64,000 bases of DNA from NCBI GenBank assembly GCA_016711925.1, contig JADJSA010000008.1:162502-226501 (forward strand), read 5' to 3'. The position numbers and the translations under genes are program-made. The notes below the pieces were generated by a model. That model saw only the letters and a list, made by a program, of their open reading frames with translations, was not told where the DNA came from and ran no database searches. This document shows positions 17,300 to 26,824 of the stretch, piece after piece (position 1 is the first letter of the stretch; every line of letters starts with the position of its first letter). The stretch comes from Candidatus Methylophosphatis haderslevensis (lineage in GTDB: Bacteria > Pseudomonadota > Gammaproteobacteria > Burkholderiales > Rhodocyclaceae).

Positions 17300-18542
17300 T
17301 CAGTAGAATCTGTGGGAGAGTTCCGGCTCCGGCAACTTGCCAAGTGCATGATACAAAGCGAGTTCCGCGATGCGGAATGTGCGAAAGCCGTAGGATCTTC
17401 TCATGGTCACTTTGGCCTTGTTATTGAGGCCCTCGACGACACCGCTGGAGAACTGCTTGCGGGCCCGAAAGTAGTTGAGGATGAGCTCGCGATGGTTGCG
17501 TAGCGTCGCAGCGATTTTCTTCATCGGCTCGATGCGCGAGCACATCACGTCGTTGCACCATTGATCGAGGAATTTCCCCGCCCAGGTGGGCGAGTTGTAG
17601 TTCCAGAACTGTTGGAAGTCTTCCTTGAGCAGATAGGCGCGCACGGTCTTCAGGTTGTAGCGCAGCACATCGCGTAATCGGGGGCGTTGTTTGGCGGTCA
17701 GGTTGGTCTTGCGTTTGAGCAGGCACCAGCGGCTCTTCTTCAGTACCGGCTCGTAGCCGTCCTGGGCAAGCCGGCGCGCCTCGCCCGCGCGCACCTCGTC
17801 GAGCGCCTTGTTCATCTTGGCCACGATGTGAAAGCGATCCAGGATATTCAGCGCATTGACGCAGCGCGTGCGGATCACCTTCAGGTAGGGCTGCCACATG
17901 TCGGAGCAGACGAACTCGATCTTCTCGGCCATCTCCTTGCCGATCAGGATGAAGAACTGCTCGAAGCTCGCCACCGTGCGCTCCTGCCGATCCACAGCAG
18001 GCGCGTGCAGCCTGCCTCGATCTGGACGAGAGCGTCAAATACTTGTGGCCCTTGGCATAGGCGATCTCGTCGACGCCGATGGCAACAATGGGCCCCAGGG
18101 TGCGCTGCTCCAGCCCCAGGCCACCACGAACTCGACCGCCTGGCAGACCTTCTCCCACGAGGTATGGAAAGACAGCGCCGTCTCCTTCCAGGAGAGCTTC
18201 CTTGCCCAGTGGGCCAGAAACAGCATGTAGGCGCTGGTCAGCTGATGTTTGCCGCAACCCCATGGCACTTGCTCGATCTTGACGCCGCAGGTCCGGCAAT
18301 CGATTCGGCGCATGCGGTAAAGTAGCAGGACCATGAAGCCCCAGAAGGGAACGAATTCAAGCGCCGCTGGCTCTGGTGATCGTAGATCGGCCCGCGCTGC
18401 TGGCAGCCGGAACACACCGGCTGGAGCCGCGCCGAGGCCGCACCTCGATCTCGATGCTCTTGGTTTGTGCGCACAGGCGCGCCTTGTCATAGACGAACCC
18501 TGGAAAGTGCTGGCAGTGGTTCAGAAGGGTGATCAGTTGCAT
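17300..18542 (-). mobile_element. ISL3-family transposase, inactivated by several frameshifts
   Basis: Pieces of one ISL3-type transposase lie in order but in changing frames. ATG 18542 begins MQLITLLNHCQHFPGFVYDK. A zinc-finger piece follows (PVCSGCQQRGPIYDH), then FVPFWGFMVLLLYRMRRIDC with CRTC, then GPIVAIGVDEIAYAKGHKYL, which contains the first catalytic Asp. The last 231 codons are intact (SDMWQPYLKVIRTRCVNA to the end), including the second Asp and the SGVVEGLNNKAKV block. At least four frame changes separate these pieces, so no full transposase can be made. Clear terminal inverted repeats and target duplications were not found. Confidence 0.85.
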
Positions 18543-18969
18543 GGGAAAAGCAGCCGTCAAAGAACCGGGCGCCATCGTAGCCGAGCGGGCCCTGGCAGCG
18601 TATTGCCCGGATCTGGCTGACTGGCCCGCGAGCTGGCGCATCGAGGAACGTGACGTGGCGCCCGGCCAGCAGATCCTCGAATGCTTCAAGCCTTTCCTGC
18701 TGCATTTGCTAAGCCTAGGGCTGTCGAAGAAGACGCTGCACAAGCATCGGGACAACCTCTGGCTTCTGGGCGGTGAGATGATCGGCACGATCTCGAACAC
18801 GCCCAGGCTGCGAAAGCGGCCCATTGAAGAGTTGCTGTTCTCGGTGCTCGACGAAGAAGGCGGACCCCTGTTGTCGCATCACGAATCGGAGCAAGAGCAA
18901 CGCGCGTTCGACTCGACCTGCCGCAAATTCTTTCGCTTCCTGCACAATGGCAAAGATCAAATCGCGTAG
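18541..18969 (+). CDS. uncharacterised ORF divergent from the transposase remnant
   Basis: A 142-residue protein beginning MGKAAVKEPGAIVAERALAA. It contains LHKHRDNLWLLGGEMIG, a pattern reminiscent of the N-terminal SAM-like domain of tyrosine recombinases, and FDSTCRKFFRFL near the end. I recall similar hypothetical proteins scattered near mobile elements but know no function. There is no recombinase catalytic domain, so it may be a partial integrase or a stand-alone protein. The start shares CATG with the transposase start on the other strand. The ribosome binding site is weak. Unlike its neighbours it is free of frameshifts. Confidence 0.6.
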   Translation: MGKAAVKEPGAIVAERALAAYCPDLADWPASWRIEERDVAPGQQILECFKPFLLHLLSLGLSKKTLHKHRDNLWLLGGEMIGTISNTPRLRKRPIEELLFSVLDEEGGPLLSHHESEQEQRAFDSTCRKFFRFLHNGKDQIA

Positions 18970-19449
18970 TGTGAATGCTCACCCGAAGCAAGCCGGCAAG
19001 TGCCCAGGGGTGGATAGCCGACGGGATCTGCCAGCACACCCGGGCCAAGACAAGGGCAGATGGTTGCGCGTGGCCCGGGCAGAGGTGTTCGGAGATTCGA
19101 GGCGAATGCGGGTCGACGCCACACCGCCGGCGCCGATTCCGTCAAGGGTCACTTGTCCGGGGCACGGCTTTGGTACGACGGCAACCTCAATTCGGCCAAG
19201 GATCGTGGAATTGCCCCGGCGTTGAGCGGACAGGTGCGCCCTTGACGGCGCGCCAATCGCTACGCTGTTGGTTGGGCATGGCGGAAGGCCTCTCCTCCGC
19301 CATGCCCTACCAGCCAGCGCAGCAGTTCTTCTATTGAAAGCGCATCCGCGTCATTCAGCAAATGCACACCGCCAAGCGCCGATCATGCTGCCGCCGGTCC
19401 TTCGAAGACTCCGAAAACCACCCACAGATTCCCCCGACGAACCATTTTT
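18970..19449. other. non-coding stretch with one strong hairpin
   Basis: No gene is supported here. GGGCATGGCGGA (19274-19285) pairs perfectly with TCCGCCATGCCC (19296-19307), a 12-base stem with a ten-base loop but no T-run. Near 19445 a run of seven T/A pairs lies next to the end of the minus-strand lipoprotein remnant. The rest shows no recognisable feature. Confidence 0.55.
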
Positions 19450-19927
19450 TTATTTGGCGTAGCCCGGCGGGGGAGGTGGCGGGTAATAGGTCGGCCGCGG
19501 CCGCTCGGGAGCATAGTTGCCGCTCACCGGCACGCGGTGGCCGCGCGCGTACATGCACTGGATGTAGCCGTTGTCGTAGCGACGTTGCGCGCCATAACCC
19601 GACGCGTTGGCGGCCTCGGCACCCGCAGCGCTGCCGAACAACAGGCCCGCCCAGCGCGCCCACACCGGCGCCCCGTCCGCCGTTGATCGCGGCGCCGGCC
19701 GCGGCACCGATCAGCGCACCCACTGCCGCACTCTTGACGCCGCTGTCGACTGCCGCCTGACCGGGGTCACGCCGGACACCTGCTCGCGCATACTGGCGAC
19801 ACAGGGTTTCGTCGGCGCGAAACTCATCGAAGCTGCGACCGGTTCCGGGCAGAACCAGCATGCTCGGGCCGGTCGGGATGGTGGTGCAGCCGGCGAGCAG
19901 CAGGCGCCGAACAGACAGGAAACGCAC
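19450..19927 (-). pseudogene. glycine-zipper lipoprotein, frameshifted
   Basis: The first part reads from a GTG at 19927: RFLSVRRLLLAGC ends in a lipobox, then FDEFRADETLCRQYA and VGALIGAAAGAAINGGRGAG, the glycine-zipper core. The frame then changes near 19665, and the matching C-terminus continues in another frame as AGLLFGSAAGAEAANASGYG and ends in a proline-rich YYPPPPPPGYAK. A better signal peptide (ATG 19946, MKAPIM) lies one base out of frame upstream, so there may be a second indel. The ancestral product would be an outer-membrane lipoprotein of about 155 residues. Sequencing error is an alternative explanation. Confidence 0.65.
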
Positions 19928-20285
19928 GCATGATGGGCGCTTTCATGGTCATTGCGGTGGCGACGGCGACTGTCTGCCAGCCGCCCGGACATTCCTTGAT
20001 GTAGGGGTAGTAGCCCTCGGGCCGCTTGCAGTGGTACCAGTAGTTCGCATCGTCGTCCGGCGCTGCCGGCGCGGCATCGCGTTCGATATAGACCGGCGGG
20101 GCGGAATGCACTACCACAGGCGGGCCGGACCAGTACGGCGGCGGGTAATACCAGCCCCAGGGCGCGCCGATGAATACGCCCCAATGCCCGCCGCCGTGGC
20201 CGCGGCCACCGTGCGCGAAGGCCGCACCGGGTGCCAGGCCCGCAAACACCAGGCACAAGGCAACAGCGATCATTTTCGATTTCAT
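19824..20285 (-). CDS. secreted, proline/aromatic-rich envelope protein with probable 3' frameshift
   Basis: ATG 20285, preceded by GGAGAAAGT, starts a clear signal peptide (MIAVALCLVFAGLAPGAAFA). The mature part is rich in Gly, His, Pro, Tyr and Trp (HWGVFIGAPWGWYYPPPYW) and has CKRPEGYYPYIKECPGGW near its end. I know this pattern from small periplasmic proteins of unknown function. The frame runs on into the start of the downstream lipoprotein. A one-base shift after the CPGGW motif would instead end at a TGA at 19949-19951 with a short SPSPPQ tail, which looks more natural. Confidence 0.6.
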   Translation of the reverse strand: MKSKMIAVALCLVFAGLAPGAAFAHGGRGHGGGHWGVFIGAPWGWYYPPPYWSGPPVVVHSAPPVYIERDAAPAAPDDDANYWYHCKRPEGYYPYIKECPGGWQTVAVATAMTMKAPIMRAFPVCSAPAARRLHHHPDRPEHAGSARNRSQLR

Positions 20286-20462
20286 GACTTTCTCCGCGCC
20301 ACGGTCCGTCACGGCGGGCGCTTGCGCTTCGATGCACGCATGCGCCGGACACACCTTGGCATCATCTTGATTCAGCACTCAGCGTTACTATAGTCCTCGC
20401 GCCGATCTGGCAGTGATCTCGGCAATCTTTACTTACACTTTACCGGGCACGCGCCGACCGCC

Positions 20463-21084
20463 ATGAACTACCTCGCCCACGCGTTTCTCGCCGGCCCGCA
20501 GCCGGCCAGCCGGCTTGGCGGATTGCTCGGCGATTTCGTCAAGGGTCCGCTCGAGTCGATTGCGCGGCATTACCCCCACGATGTCGTCACCGGCATCGCG
20601 TTGCACCGGCGCATCGACAGCTACGCCGACCGGCATCCGGCATTCCGCCGCAGCCGGCAGCGGGTCAGCGCACTGCGCCGACGCTTCTCGGGCGTGATGG
20701 TGGACATGTTCTACGATCACTTGCTCGCCCGCCAGTGGAGCGCCTACTGCGCGCAACCGCTCGAAGCCTTTTCCGCCGAAATCTACGCGCTTCTGACAAA
20801 CAACCATATGCTGCTGCCGGCAAGGCTGGCGCAAGCCCTGCCGGGGATGCGCCGCGACGACTGGCTGGCGTCCTATCGCGGCATCGACGCCATCGGCGGC
20901 GCGCTCGACCGGATGTCGCGCTACCGGCTGCGGCGCGCAAATCCCGCTGGCAGGCGCCGCCGAAGAACTGCACGCCGGGTACGCCGGCTTCCAAGCGGAT
21001 TTCCGGATTTTCTTTGCCGATGCGATGGCCTTTTGCAGGGCGGGTGCCCCGACTCCGCCCGGCCCCTGCAGCAAATTGCCATGA
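20463..21084 (+). pseudogene. acpH: acyl carrier protein phosphodiesterase (AcpH/DUF479), frameshifted
   Basis: AcpH removes phosphopantetheine from acyl carrier protein. The first 160 residues match the family well (MNYLAHAFLAG, GDFVKGPLE, HRRIDSYADRHPAFRRSR, MVDMFYDHLLARQW). Near 20943 the expected C-terminus continues in another frame as GAAEELHAGYAGFQADFRI and ends at TGA 21082-21084. One extra base in the CCC around 20943 explains this. It is either a recent pseudogene or a sequencing error. The 270 bases to kup hold no recognised feature except the kup ribosome binding site. Confidence 0.8.
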
Positions 21085-21355
21085 CTTGGGTCAAAATCAC
21101 ATTACGACGTGCGGCGCAAACTGGAAGCGGCAGCGAGTTCAGTCCGGCCAGTTCCCATGTGGCATGCGAATCGTCGCGCAACAATCGGCGCGAGCGGGGA
21201 TCTGTTGTGCAGCAAGCGATATGGCCATGGCCGCGCGTCGGTCGGGCACAGAACCCTCCGGTCAGGACCGCACGAGCCGCGCAACGGCGAGCCCGCGACT
21301 AACCTTCGCGCGGGCCGCCGCAACGTGCAGATCGAAATCATGGAGAAGAGCACGC

Positions 21356-23227
21356 ATGTCGCAACCAACCAAGAAGAACATTTCGACACTCGTACTCGGC
21401 GCCATCGGCGTCGTCTATGGCGACATCGGCACCAGCCCGCTGTATGCGATGAAGGAGACCTTCGCCGGGCATCATCCGCTGGCGGTCGTGGAGGGCAATA
21501 TCCTCGGCGTGCTCTCGGTGATGTTCTGGACCATCATGGTGCTGGTGTCGGTGAAGTACGTTGCGGTAATCATGCGGGCCGACAACCGCGGGGAAGGCGG
21601 ATCGCTGGCGCTGCTCGCCCTGGTATCCGAACTGACGCGCGAGAGCAAGCGCCTGCGCTGGGTCATCACGCTGCTCGGCGTGTTCGCGGCCGCACTGTTC
21701 TACGGCGACAGCATGATCACGCCGGCGATCTCGGTCCTTTCCGCGGTCGAGGGGCTGAACATCGTCGCCCCCGAACTCGGCAAGTTCGTCATGCCGATAT
21801 CTGCCGTGGTATTGACCGGGCTGTTCTTCATACAGAAGCACGGTACCGGCGTGGTCGGGATGGCCTTCGGACCGATCATGGTCGCGTGGTTCGGCATACT
21901 TGCCGTGCTGGGCGTCCAGTCGATCGTCCACACGCCGCATGTGCTTGCGGCGCTCAATCCGGCATACGCATTCCATTTCATCACTGCCGATTTCCTGAGG
22001 GCCTTTTTCGCGCTCGGTTCGGTGGTGCTGGCGGTCACCGGCGGCGAGGCGCTGTACACCGACATGGGTCACTTCGGCAGGTTCCCGATCCGCCTTACCT
22101 GGTTCGGTTTCGTGCTGCCGGCCCTGGTGCTCAACTATTTCGGCCAGGGCGCACTGTTGCTGCAGGAGCCCAAGGCAATCGAGAACCCGTTCTTCCTCCT
22201 GGCGCCCGAGTGGGGACAGATGCCGATGGTGATTCTCGCCACTGCCGCGACGGTGATCGCCTCGCAGGCAGTGATATCCGGCGCGTTTTCGGTGGCACGC
22301 CAGTCGGTCCAAATGGGCTTCCTGCCGCGCATGGAGATCAAGCAGACCTCGGATCGCGAGCAGGGCCAGATTTACGTGCCATTCACCAACTGGACCCTCT
22401 ATCTGGCGGTGATGGGGCTGGTGATCGGATTCGGCAGTTCGAGCAACCTGGCGGCTGCATACGGCATCGCGGTGACCGGCACCATGACCATCGACACCAT
22501 ACTGATCGCTTTCGTCATCGTACTGTCATGGCGCTGGCCATGGCCGCTGGCGCTGCTGGCGGTCGGCGGATTCCTGGTCGTCGATCTCGCCTATTTTCTC
22601 GCCAACGCGATCAAGATTCCGCATGGCGGCTGGTTCCCGGTGGTGATGGGGATTCTGTCATTCACCGTGCTGACCACCTGGCGGCGCGGACGCCGGTTGC
22701 TGACGACCGAGATGGCGCGGCAGAAAGTGCCACTGGAAGCGCTGATCGAGGGCTGCGAGGATGTTCCCAACCGGGCGTTCGGCACCGCAGTATTCATGAC
22801 CAGCGTCGGCGAAGGCGCGCCCTCCTCGATGCTGCACAACCTCAAGCACAATCAGGTGATGCACGAGCGCAACATCCTGCTCACCGTGATAACTGAAGAC
22901 CGGCCCTACGTGCCGGCCGCCGAACGCGTCACGGTGGTCGATCTGGGGAAGAGATTCTTCCGCGTCACCGTCAAATACGGTTTCATGCAGGAACCCAACG
23001 TCCCGGCAGCGCTGGAAATGTGCGCCCCTTATGGCCTGACCTTCGACATGATGAGCACGTCGTTTTTCGTCTCGCGCGAGACGGTTATCCCGAGCCTCAA
23101 GCCGGGAATGGCCCTGTGGCGCGAACGGCTGTTCTGCGCGATGTCGCGCAACGCCATGAGCGCGACCGACTTCTTCAAGATTCCGACCAACCGCGTGGTC
23201 GAGATGGGCACCCAGGTCGAAATCTGA
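21356..23227 (+). CDS. kup: low-affinity potassium transporter Kup
   Basis: Kup is a K+/H+ symporter of the inner membrane. The 623-residue protein opens with the family signature LGAIGVVYGDIGTSPLYAMK. About twelve hydrophobic helices follow, including FWTIMVLVSVKYVAVIMRAD with NRGEGG just after. TGGEALYTDMGHFG and the soluble C-terminal part are typical. ATG 21356 has TGGAGAAG upstream. Length is normal. It ends ten bases before the convergent response regulator gene. Confidence 0.94.
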   Translation: MSQPTKKNISTLVLGAIGVVYGDIGTSPLYAMKETFAGHHPLAVVEGNILGVLSVMFWTIMVLVSVKYVAVIMRADNRGEGGSLALLALVSELTRESKRLRWVITLLGVFAAALFYGDSMITPAISVLSAVEGLNIVAPELGKFVMPISAVVLTGLFFIQKHGTGVVGMAFGPIMVAWFGILAVLGVQSIVHTPHVLAALNPAYAFHFITADFLRAFFALGSVVLAVTGGEALYTDMGHFGRFPIRLTWFGFVLPALVLNYFGQGALLLQEPKAIENPFFLLAPEWGQMPMVILATAATVIASQAVISGAFSVARQSVQMGFLPRMEIKQTSDREQGQIYVPFTNWTLYLAVMGLVIGFGSSSNLAAAYGIAVTGTMTIDTILIAFVIVLSWRWPWPLALLAVGGFLVVDLAYFLANAIKIPHGGWFPVVMGILSFTVLTTWRRGRRLLTTEMARQKVPLEALIEGCEDVPNRAFGTAVFMTSVGEGAPSSMLHNLKHNQVMHERNILLTVITEDRPYVPAAERVTVVDLGKRFFRVTVKYGFMQEPNVPAALEMCAPYGLTFDMMSTSFFVSRETVIPSLKPGMALWRERLFCAMSRNAMSATDFFKIPTNRVVEMGTQVEI

Positions 23228-23237
23228 GCCTCGCGCC

Positions 23238-23879
23238 TCAGTCCTTGTCGACCGACAGCACCCGCTGCACCAGTTCGGCCAGCGTGCGCGCTTCCATTTT
23301 TTCCATGACGCGCGCCCGGTGGACTTCCACCGTCTTGATGCTGATCGACAGAATGTCGGCGATCTGCTTGTTGAGCTTGCCGGCGATGATGAGGTCGAGC
23401 ACCTCGCGCTCGCGCTGGGTCAGCAGGCCGAGCATCCGCCTCAGTTCGGCGGTGTGCAGGCGCTTTTCGCGCTGCTCGCGGTCGAGCGCCAGGCAGGTTT
23501 CGACCAGCCGCAGCATGTCTTTGTCGTTGAACGGCTTTTCGATGAAGTCGACCGCGCCCTTTTTCAGCGCGGCGACCGCCATCGGCACATCGCCATGGCC
23601 GGTAATGAAGATCACCGGCAACGTCGATTGCATGTCGGTCAGGCGCTCGTAGAGTTCCAGCCCGCTCATGCCGGGCATGCGCACGTCGAGTATCAGGCAC
23701 CCGCTCATCTTCGGCGACCAGGCCGCCAGAAAAGCCTCGGCCGATTCGTAGGCGGCAACCCGGAAGCCCTGCGATTCGGTCAGCCACACCAGCGAGTCGC
23801 GCAGCGCTTCGTCGTCGTCTACCAGATGCACGCATTGCTGGTCGTAGGCCGGTTTGACAGTTGCGGCCACCATGCTCAT
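23238..23879 (-). CDS. LuxR-type two-component response regulator (FixJ/TodT-like)
   Basis: A 213-residue regulator. The receiver domain (about 15-130) has acidic residues VDDDEA, phospho-acceptor Asp65 in LILDVRMPGMSG, and the conserved Lys in KPFNDKD. A LuxR helix-turn-helix follows at about 140-205 (LTQREREVLDLIIAGKLNKQ). It would bind DNA when phosphorylated by the adjacent kinase. Its start overlaps the kinase stop as ATGA, so the two are translationally coupled; a second ATG at 23873 has ideal spacing to GGAGG. The FixJ/TodT subfamily assignment is by architecture. Targets are unknown. Confidence 0.9.
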   Translation of the reverse strand: MSMVAATVKPAYDQQCVHLVDDDEALRDSLVWLTESQGFRVAAYESAEAFLAAWSPKMSGCLILDVRMPGMSGLELYERLTDMQSTLPVIFITGHGDVPMAVAALKKGAVDFIEKPFNDKDMLRLVETCLALDREQREKRLHTAELRRMLGLLTQREREVLDLIIAGKLNKQIADILSISIKTVEVHRARVMEKMEARTLAELVQRVLSVDKD

Positions 23880-26602
23880 TCCTCCGCGTAGACCGGCAGT
23901 GTCAGGCGGAACACGCTGCCACCGCCGGGCCGGTTTTCCGCCCACAGGCGGCCGTCATGAAACTCGACAATCGAGCGGCAGATGTTAAGCCCCATCCCCA
24001 TACCCTGACTCTTGGTCGTGTAGAACGGGGCGAACAGTTTGTCGTTGGCATCCGGCGGCAGGCCGTGGCCGTGATCGCTGACCGCGAGTTCGACCTGGCG
24101 CGTGTCGGCCAGGTGCGCCGAGACGCGCAACTCGCGCCGCTCGGGCAGCGTCGCCTGCATCGCCTCGATACCGTTTTTGACCAGATTGAGCACCACCTGT
24201 TCGATCATGATGCGATCGACGTAGAGCGGCGGCAAGTCCTCCGGTACATCGTTGCCAATGCGCACCGCCGCCTTGCGCGCATCGATCTCGGCGAAACCGA
24301 TCGCGTCCTCGACGATTTCCGCCAGCCGCGCCGGTGCGCGATTCGGTTCGCTCTTCTTCACGAATTCGCGCACGCGGCGGATGATCTTGCCGGCGCGTTC
24401 GGCCTGATGACTCGACTTCTGCATGGCGGCAAGAATGTCCTCGACGCGATAGGCGCCCGATCGCAGCCGATGGACGCAGCCCATGTTGTAGTTGGCGATC
24501 GCCGACAGCGGCTGGTTCAACTCGTGGGCCAGGCTGGAAGCCATCTCGCCCATGGTGATCAGGCGCGAGGTCTGCTGCAGCCGTTGCTGCTGCTGCAGAT
24601 TGATCTCGTCGATCTGCTTGCGCTCGGTGATGTCGGTGGCGATGGCCATGCGCACCACGCGGCCGTCGACCCAGCGCGTCGCCCGCTCGCGCAGGTGGTA
24701 CCAGCGGCCCGACAGCGGATTCTGCACTTCGCCGTCGAACAGGTCGCGCGGCAGATCGTCGGGCGCCAATTGGCGCGGATCGGTGGCATATTGCGGCTGT
24801 TGCGGCGCCACGCCGGGCGCCACCTGCTCGGCGCGGCGGCCGACCACCTCGAATCCGTAGATCGCCTTGAAGGCGCGGTTGGCGAACAGCACCTCGTCAC
24901 TGTGTGCGTCGGCCACGAACACCGCGGCGTCGAGCCCGTCGAGCACCGCGATGAAGCGCTCCTGCGAAGCCTCCAGCGCGGCACGGGCGCGGCGTGGTTC
25001 GCTGATGTCGTTGATCGCCGCCATCCAGCCCGACTGGCGCCCGCTGGTGTCGATCAGCGGGGAGACGTAGAAGCGGGCATGGAAGCGTTCCCCGTTCTTG
25101 CGCATGACGGGAATCTCGAAGCCGCCGGACGGAATCTGGCCCGACAGGGTCAGCGTCAGGTTGCGCTGGCACAGTTCGAGCTCCTCCGGCGGCCAGTAGG
25201 GAAACGGCGGCGACATGCCGATCAGCTCGGCCGCGGAAAAGCCCATCATGCGGCAGAATGCTGGATTGGCATAGATGATGCGCCCTTCCATGTCGATTGC
25301 GCGCAGGCCGGCGACCAGCGATTCGTCCATCGCCTTGCGGAAGGCCGTCTCCGCGCGCAGCGCCTCTTCATTGGCCCGGCGCTGGGTCACATCGTGGGCG
25401 ACGGCGTAGATCAGCCGCTCCTCGGGCACCGGGTTGGCGCTCCAGGACAACCATCGATAGCGGCCGTCGATAGTGCGCAGGCGGTTGTCGAATGCGCACG
25501 GCGTGCCGCCGGCCAGCGCCTCCAGTTGCTCGACCGTGTGCGCCATATCCTCCGGGTGCACCAGATCGAGCAGCGGCGTGCCGCTGAGCGATTCCGGCGG
25601 ATAGCCGAGTATGCGTTCGAACGCCGGGTTGACGCGGCGGAACGAGCCGTCCAGACCGACGATGCAGAGGATGTCCAGCGACAGGTTGAACAGGCGGTCG
25701 CGCTCCTTTTCCACCTGCACGCGACGACGCAGATGCGTGCTCAGCGCCCACAGCGCGCCGACGGTCGCCAGCGACAGGCCGATGATCAGCGTCGCCGGCA
25801 CGCTGCGCGAAAGGTCCGAAGCAGTGCGGTAACCGACGGTGCGCAGCTTGACATCATGGCCGACCGGCTCGATCGGCGTCACGTACACAAGCGCATCGTC
25901 CACCGGACGGGTGGCGCTGCTGGCGGCGATCACGTTGTCCTCGCCGATCACCAGCGAAAGTTGATACTTGTCGGTAAACCAAGCCGGCACCAGATGGCGC
26001 AGCATGGCGTCAACCGAATACACGCCGACCGTGGCGCCAAGATGGCGGCGCCCGTCGAACACCGGCACATAGATTTCCACCTGTTTCTTGCCGCGGCCGT
26101 CGACGTAGGGCTCGCCATAGGTCGGCCGGCCGGCATCGCGGGCATTGGCGAAGGCCGGCGCCTGATGGGCATTCAGGCGCTGGCCGGCCAGCCAGTCGGT
26201 GGTGTCGAACGGCGCTGCCCAGTGGATCTTCTCGTCGGGATCGACCCAAGCGACATTGGCCAGTTCGGGGTTGTTGGCAATATGCTGGCTCGCCCGTACC
26301 TGGAATTCCTCCGCGTTGAGTCCGCGTTGGGCCAGTTCGCGAGCCAGTTGCACCAGGAACTCCTGGTTGGCCTGCAGGTGCAGCCGCATGGTTTGCTCGG
26401 CCCACTGCACGTCGCGCGCCAGCGTGTTGCGCTCCAGATCGAGTTCGCGTTTCTGCAGCCCCCACACCAGTGCCAGCATGACGAGCGCGAACACACCGAC
26501 CGCCAGGTAAGGCGCGTTCCACAGCCATTCGCGCGCCAGCGGCGCGCGTGCCGGCGGCGTGCTGACTGCGGCGGGCGAGGCTGGCAGCAGATTCGATTGC
26601 AT
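23876..26602 (-). CDS. membrane PAS-domain sensor histidine kinase
   Basis: A 908-residue kinase. TM1 is at about 29-49 (PYLAVGVFALVMLALVWG) and TM2 at about 268-289, enclosing a 220-residue periplasmic sensor of DctB/CHASE-like type. About three PAS domains follow from 300 to 660, one containing FRRVNPAFERILGYPPESLS. The phospho-acceptor His lies in LAHELNQPLSAIANYN, and the ATPase part has LNLVKNGIEAM and SDHGHGLPPD. The architecture is like DctS/FixL. The start at 26602 lacks a clear ribosome binding site. The gene is divergent from an orphan binding protein, which suggests shared signalling. Confidence 0.88.
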   Translation of the reverse strand: MQSNLLPASPAAVSTPPARAPLAREWLWNAPYLAVGVFALVMLALVWGLQKRELDLERNTLARDVQWAEQTMRLHLQANQEFLVQLARELAQRGLNAEEFQVRASQHIANNPELANVAWVDPDEKIHWAAPFDTTDWLAGQRLNAHQAPAFANARDAGRPTYGEPYVDGRGKKQVEIYVPVFDGRRHLGATVGVYSVDAMLRHLVPAWFTDKYQLSLVIGEDNVIAASSATRPVDDALVYVTPIEPVGHDVKLRTVGYRTASDLSRSVPATLIIGLSLATVGALWALSTHLRRRVQVEKERDRLFNLSLDILCIVGLDGSFRRVNPAFERILGYPPESLSGTPLLDLVHPEDMAHTVEQLEALAGGTPCAFDNRLRTIDGRYRWLSWSANPVPEERLIYAVAHDVTQRRANEEALRAETAFRKAMDESLVAGLRAIDMEGRIIYANPAFCRMMGFSAAELIGMSPPFPYWPPEELELCQRNLTLTLSGQIPSGGFEIPVMRKNGERFHARFYVSPLIDTSGRQSGWMAAINDISEPRRARAALEASQERFIAVLDGLDAAVFVADAHSDEVLFANRAFKAIYGFEVVGRRAEQVAPGVAPQQPQYATDPRQLAPDDLPRDLFDGEVQNPLSGRWYHLRERATRWVDGRVVRMAIATDITERKQIDEINLQQQQRLQQTSRLITMGEMASSLAHELNQPLSAIANYNMGCVHRLRSGAYRVEDILAAMQKSSHQAERAGKIIRRVREFVKKSEPNRAPARLAEIVEDAIGFAEIDARKAAVRIGNDVPEDLPPLYVDRIMIEQVVLNLVKNGIEAMQATLPERRELRVSAHLADTRQVELAVSDHGHGLPPDANDKLFAPFYTTKSQGMGMGLNICRSIVEFHDGRLWAENRPGGGSVFRLTLPVYAEE

Positions 26603-26824
26603 GGGGATCACGATAACCCGCGTCGGATCGACGCGCAAAGTCGACCGCGCATGCGCGTCGCCAAGCGGCGCGCCACTGGACCTACCAGACTTTATCCGCC
26701 TGGCGGGGCGCGCTGGCCATTGGGGAACACCCTTATTCCCGGGCAACGATGCACTGCTATGCTCGGAGCCGAGAGCGTCCGGCGCGCGCCGATCGAGGCC
26801 ACCGGCATCACGGGAGAGTCCGCT

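Noticed and set aside
17300..18542. Programmed ribosomal frameshifting in the transposase
   Set aside because: ISL3 transposases are normally single-frame, at least four shifts would be needed, and no slippery heptamer was evident. Decay is simpler.
19275..19309. CRISPR-like or attachment-site repeat
   Set aside because: It is a single hairpin with no regularly spaced copies and no cas or integrase catalytic gene nearby.
21085..21355. Riboswitch upstream of kup
   Set aside because: I saw no recognisable c-di-AMP or other riboswitch core, only GC-rich sequence and a ribosome binding site.
23861..26824. Very long plus-strand open frame upstream of the LivK-like gene
   Set aside because: It is antisense to the histidine kinase and arises from its GC-rich codons. 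The signal peptide and ribosome binding site place the real start at 26825.
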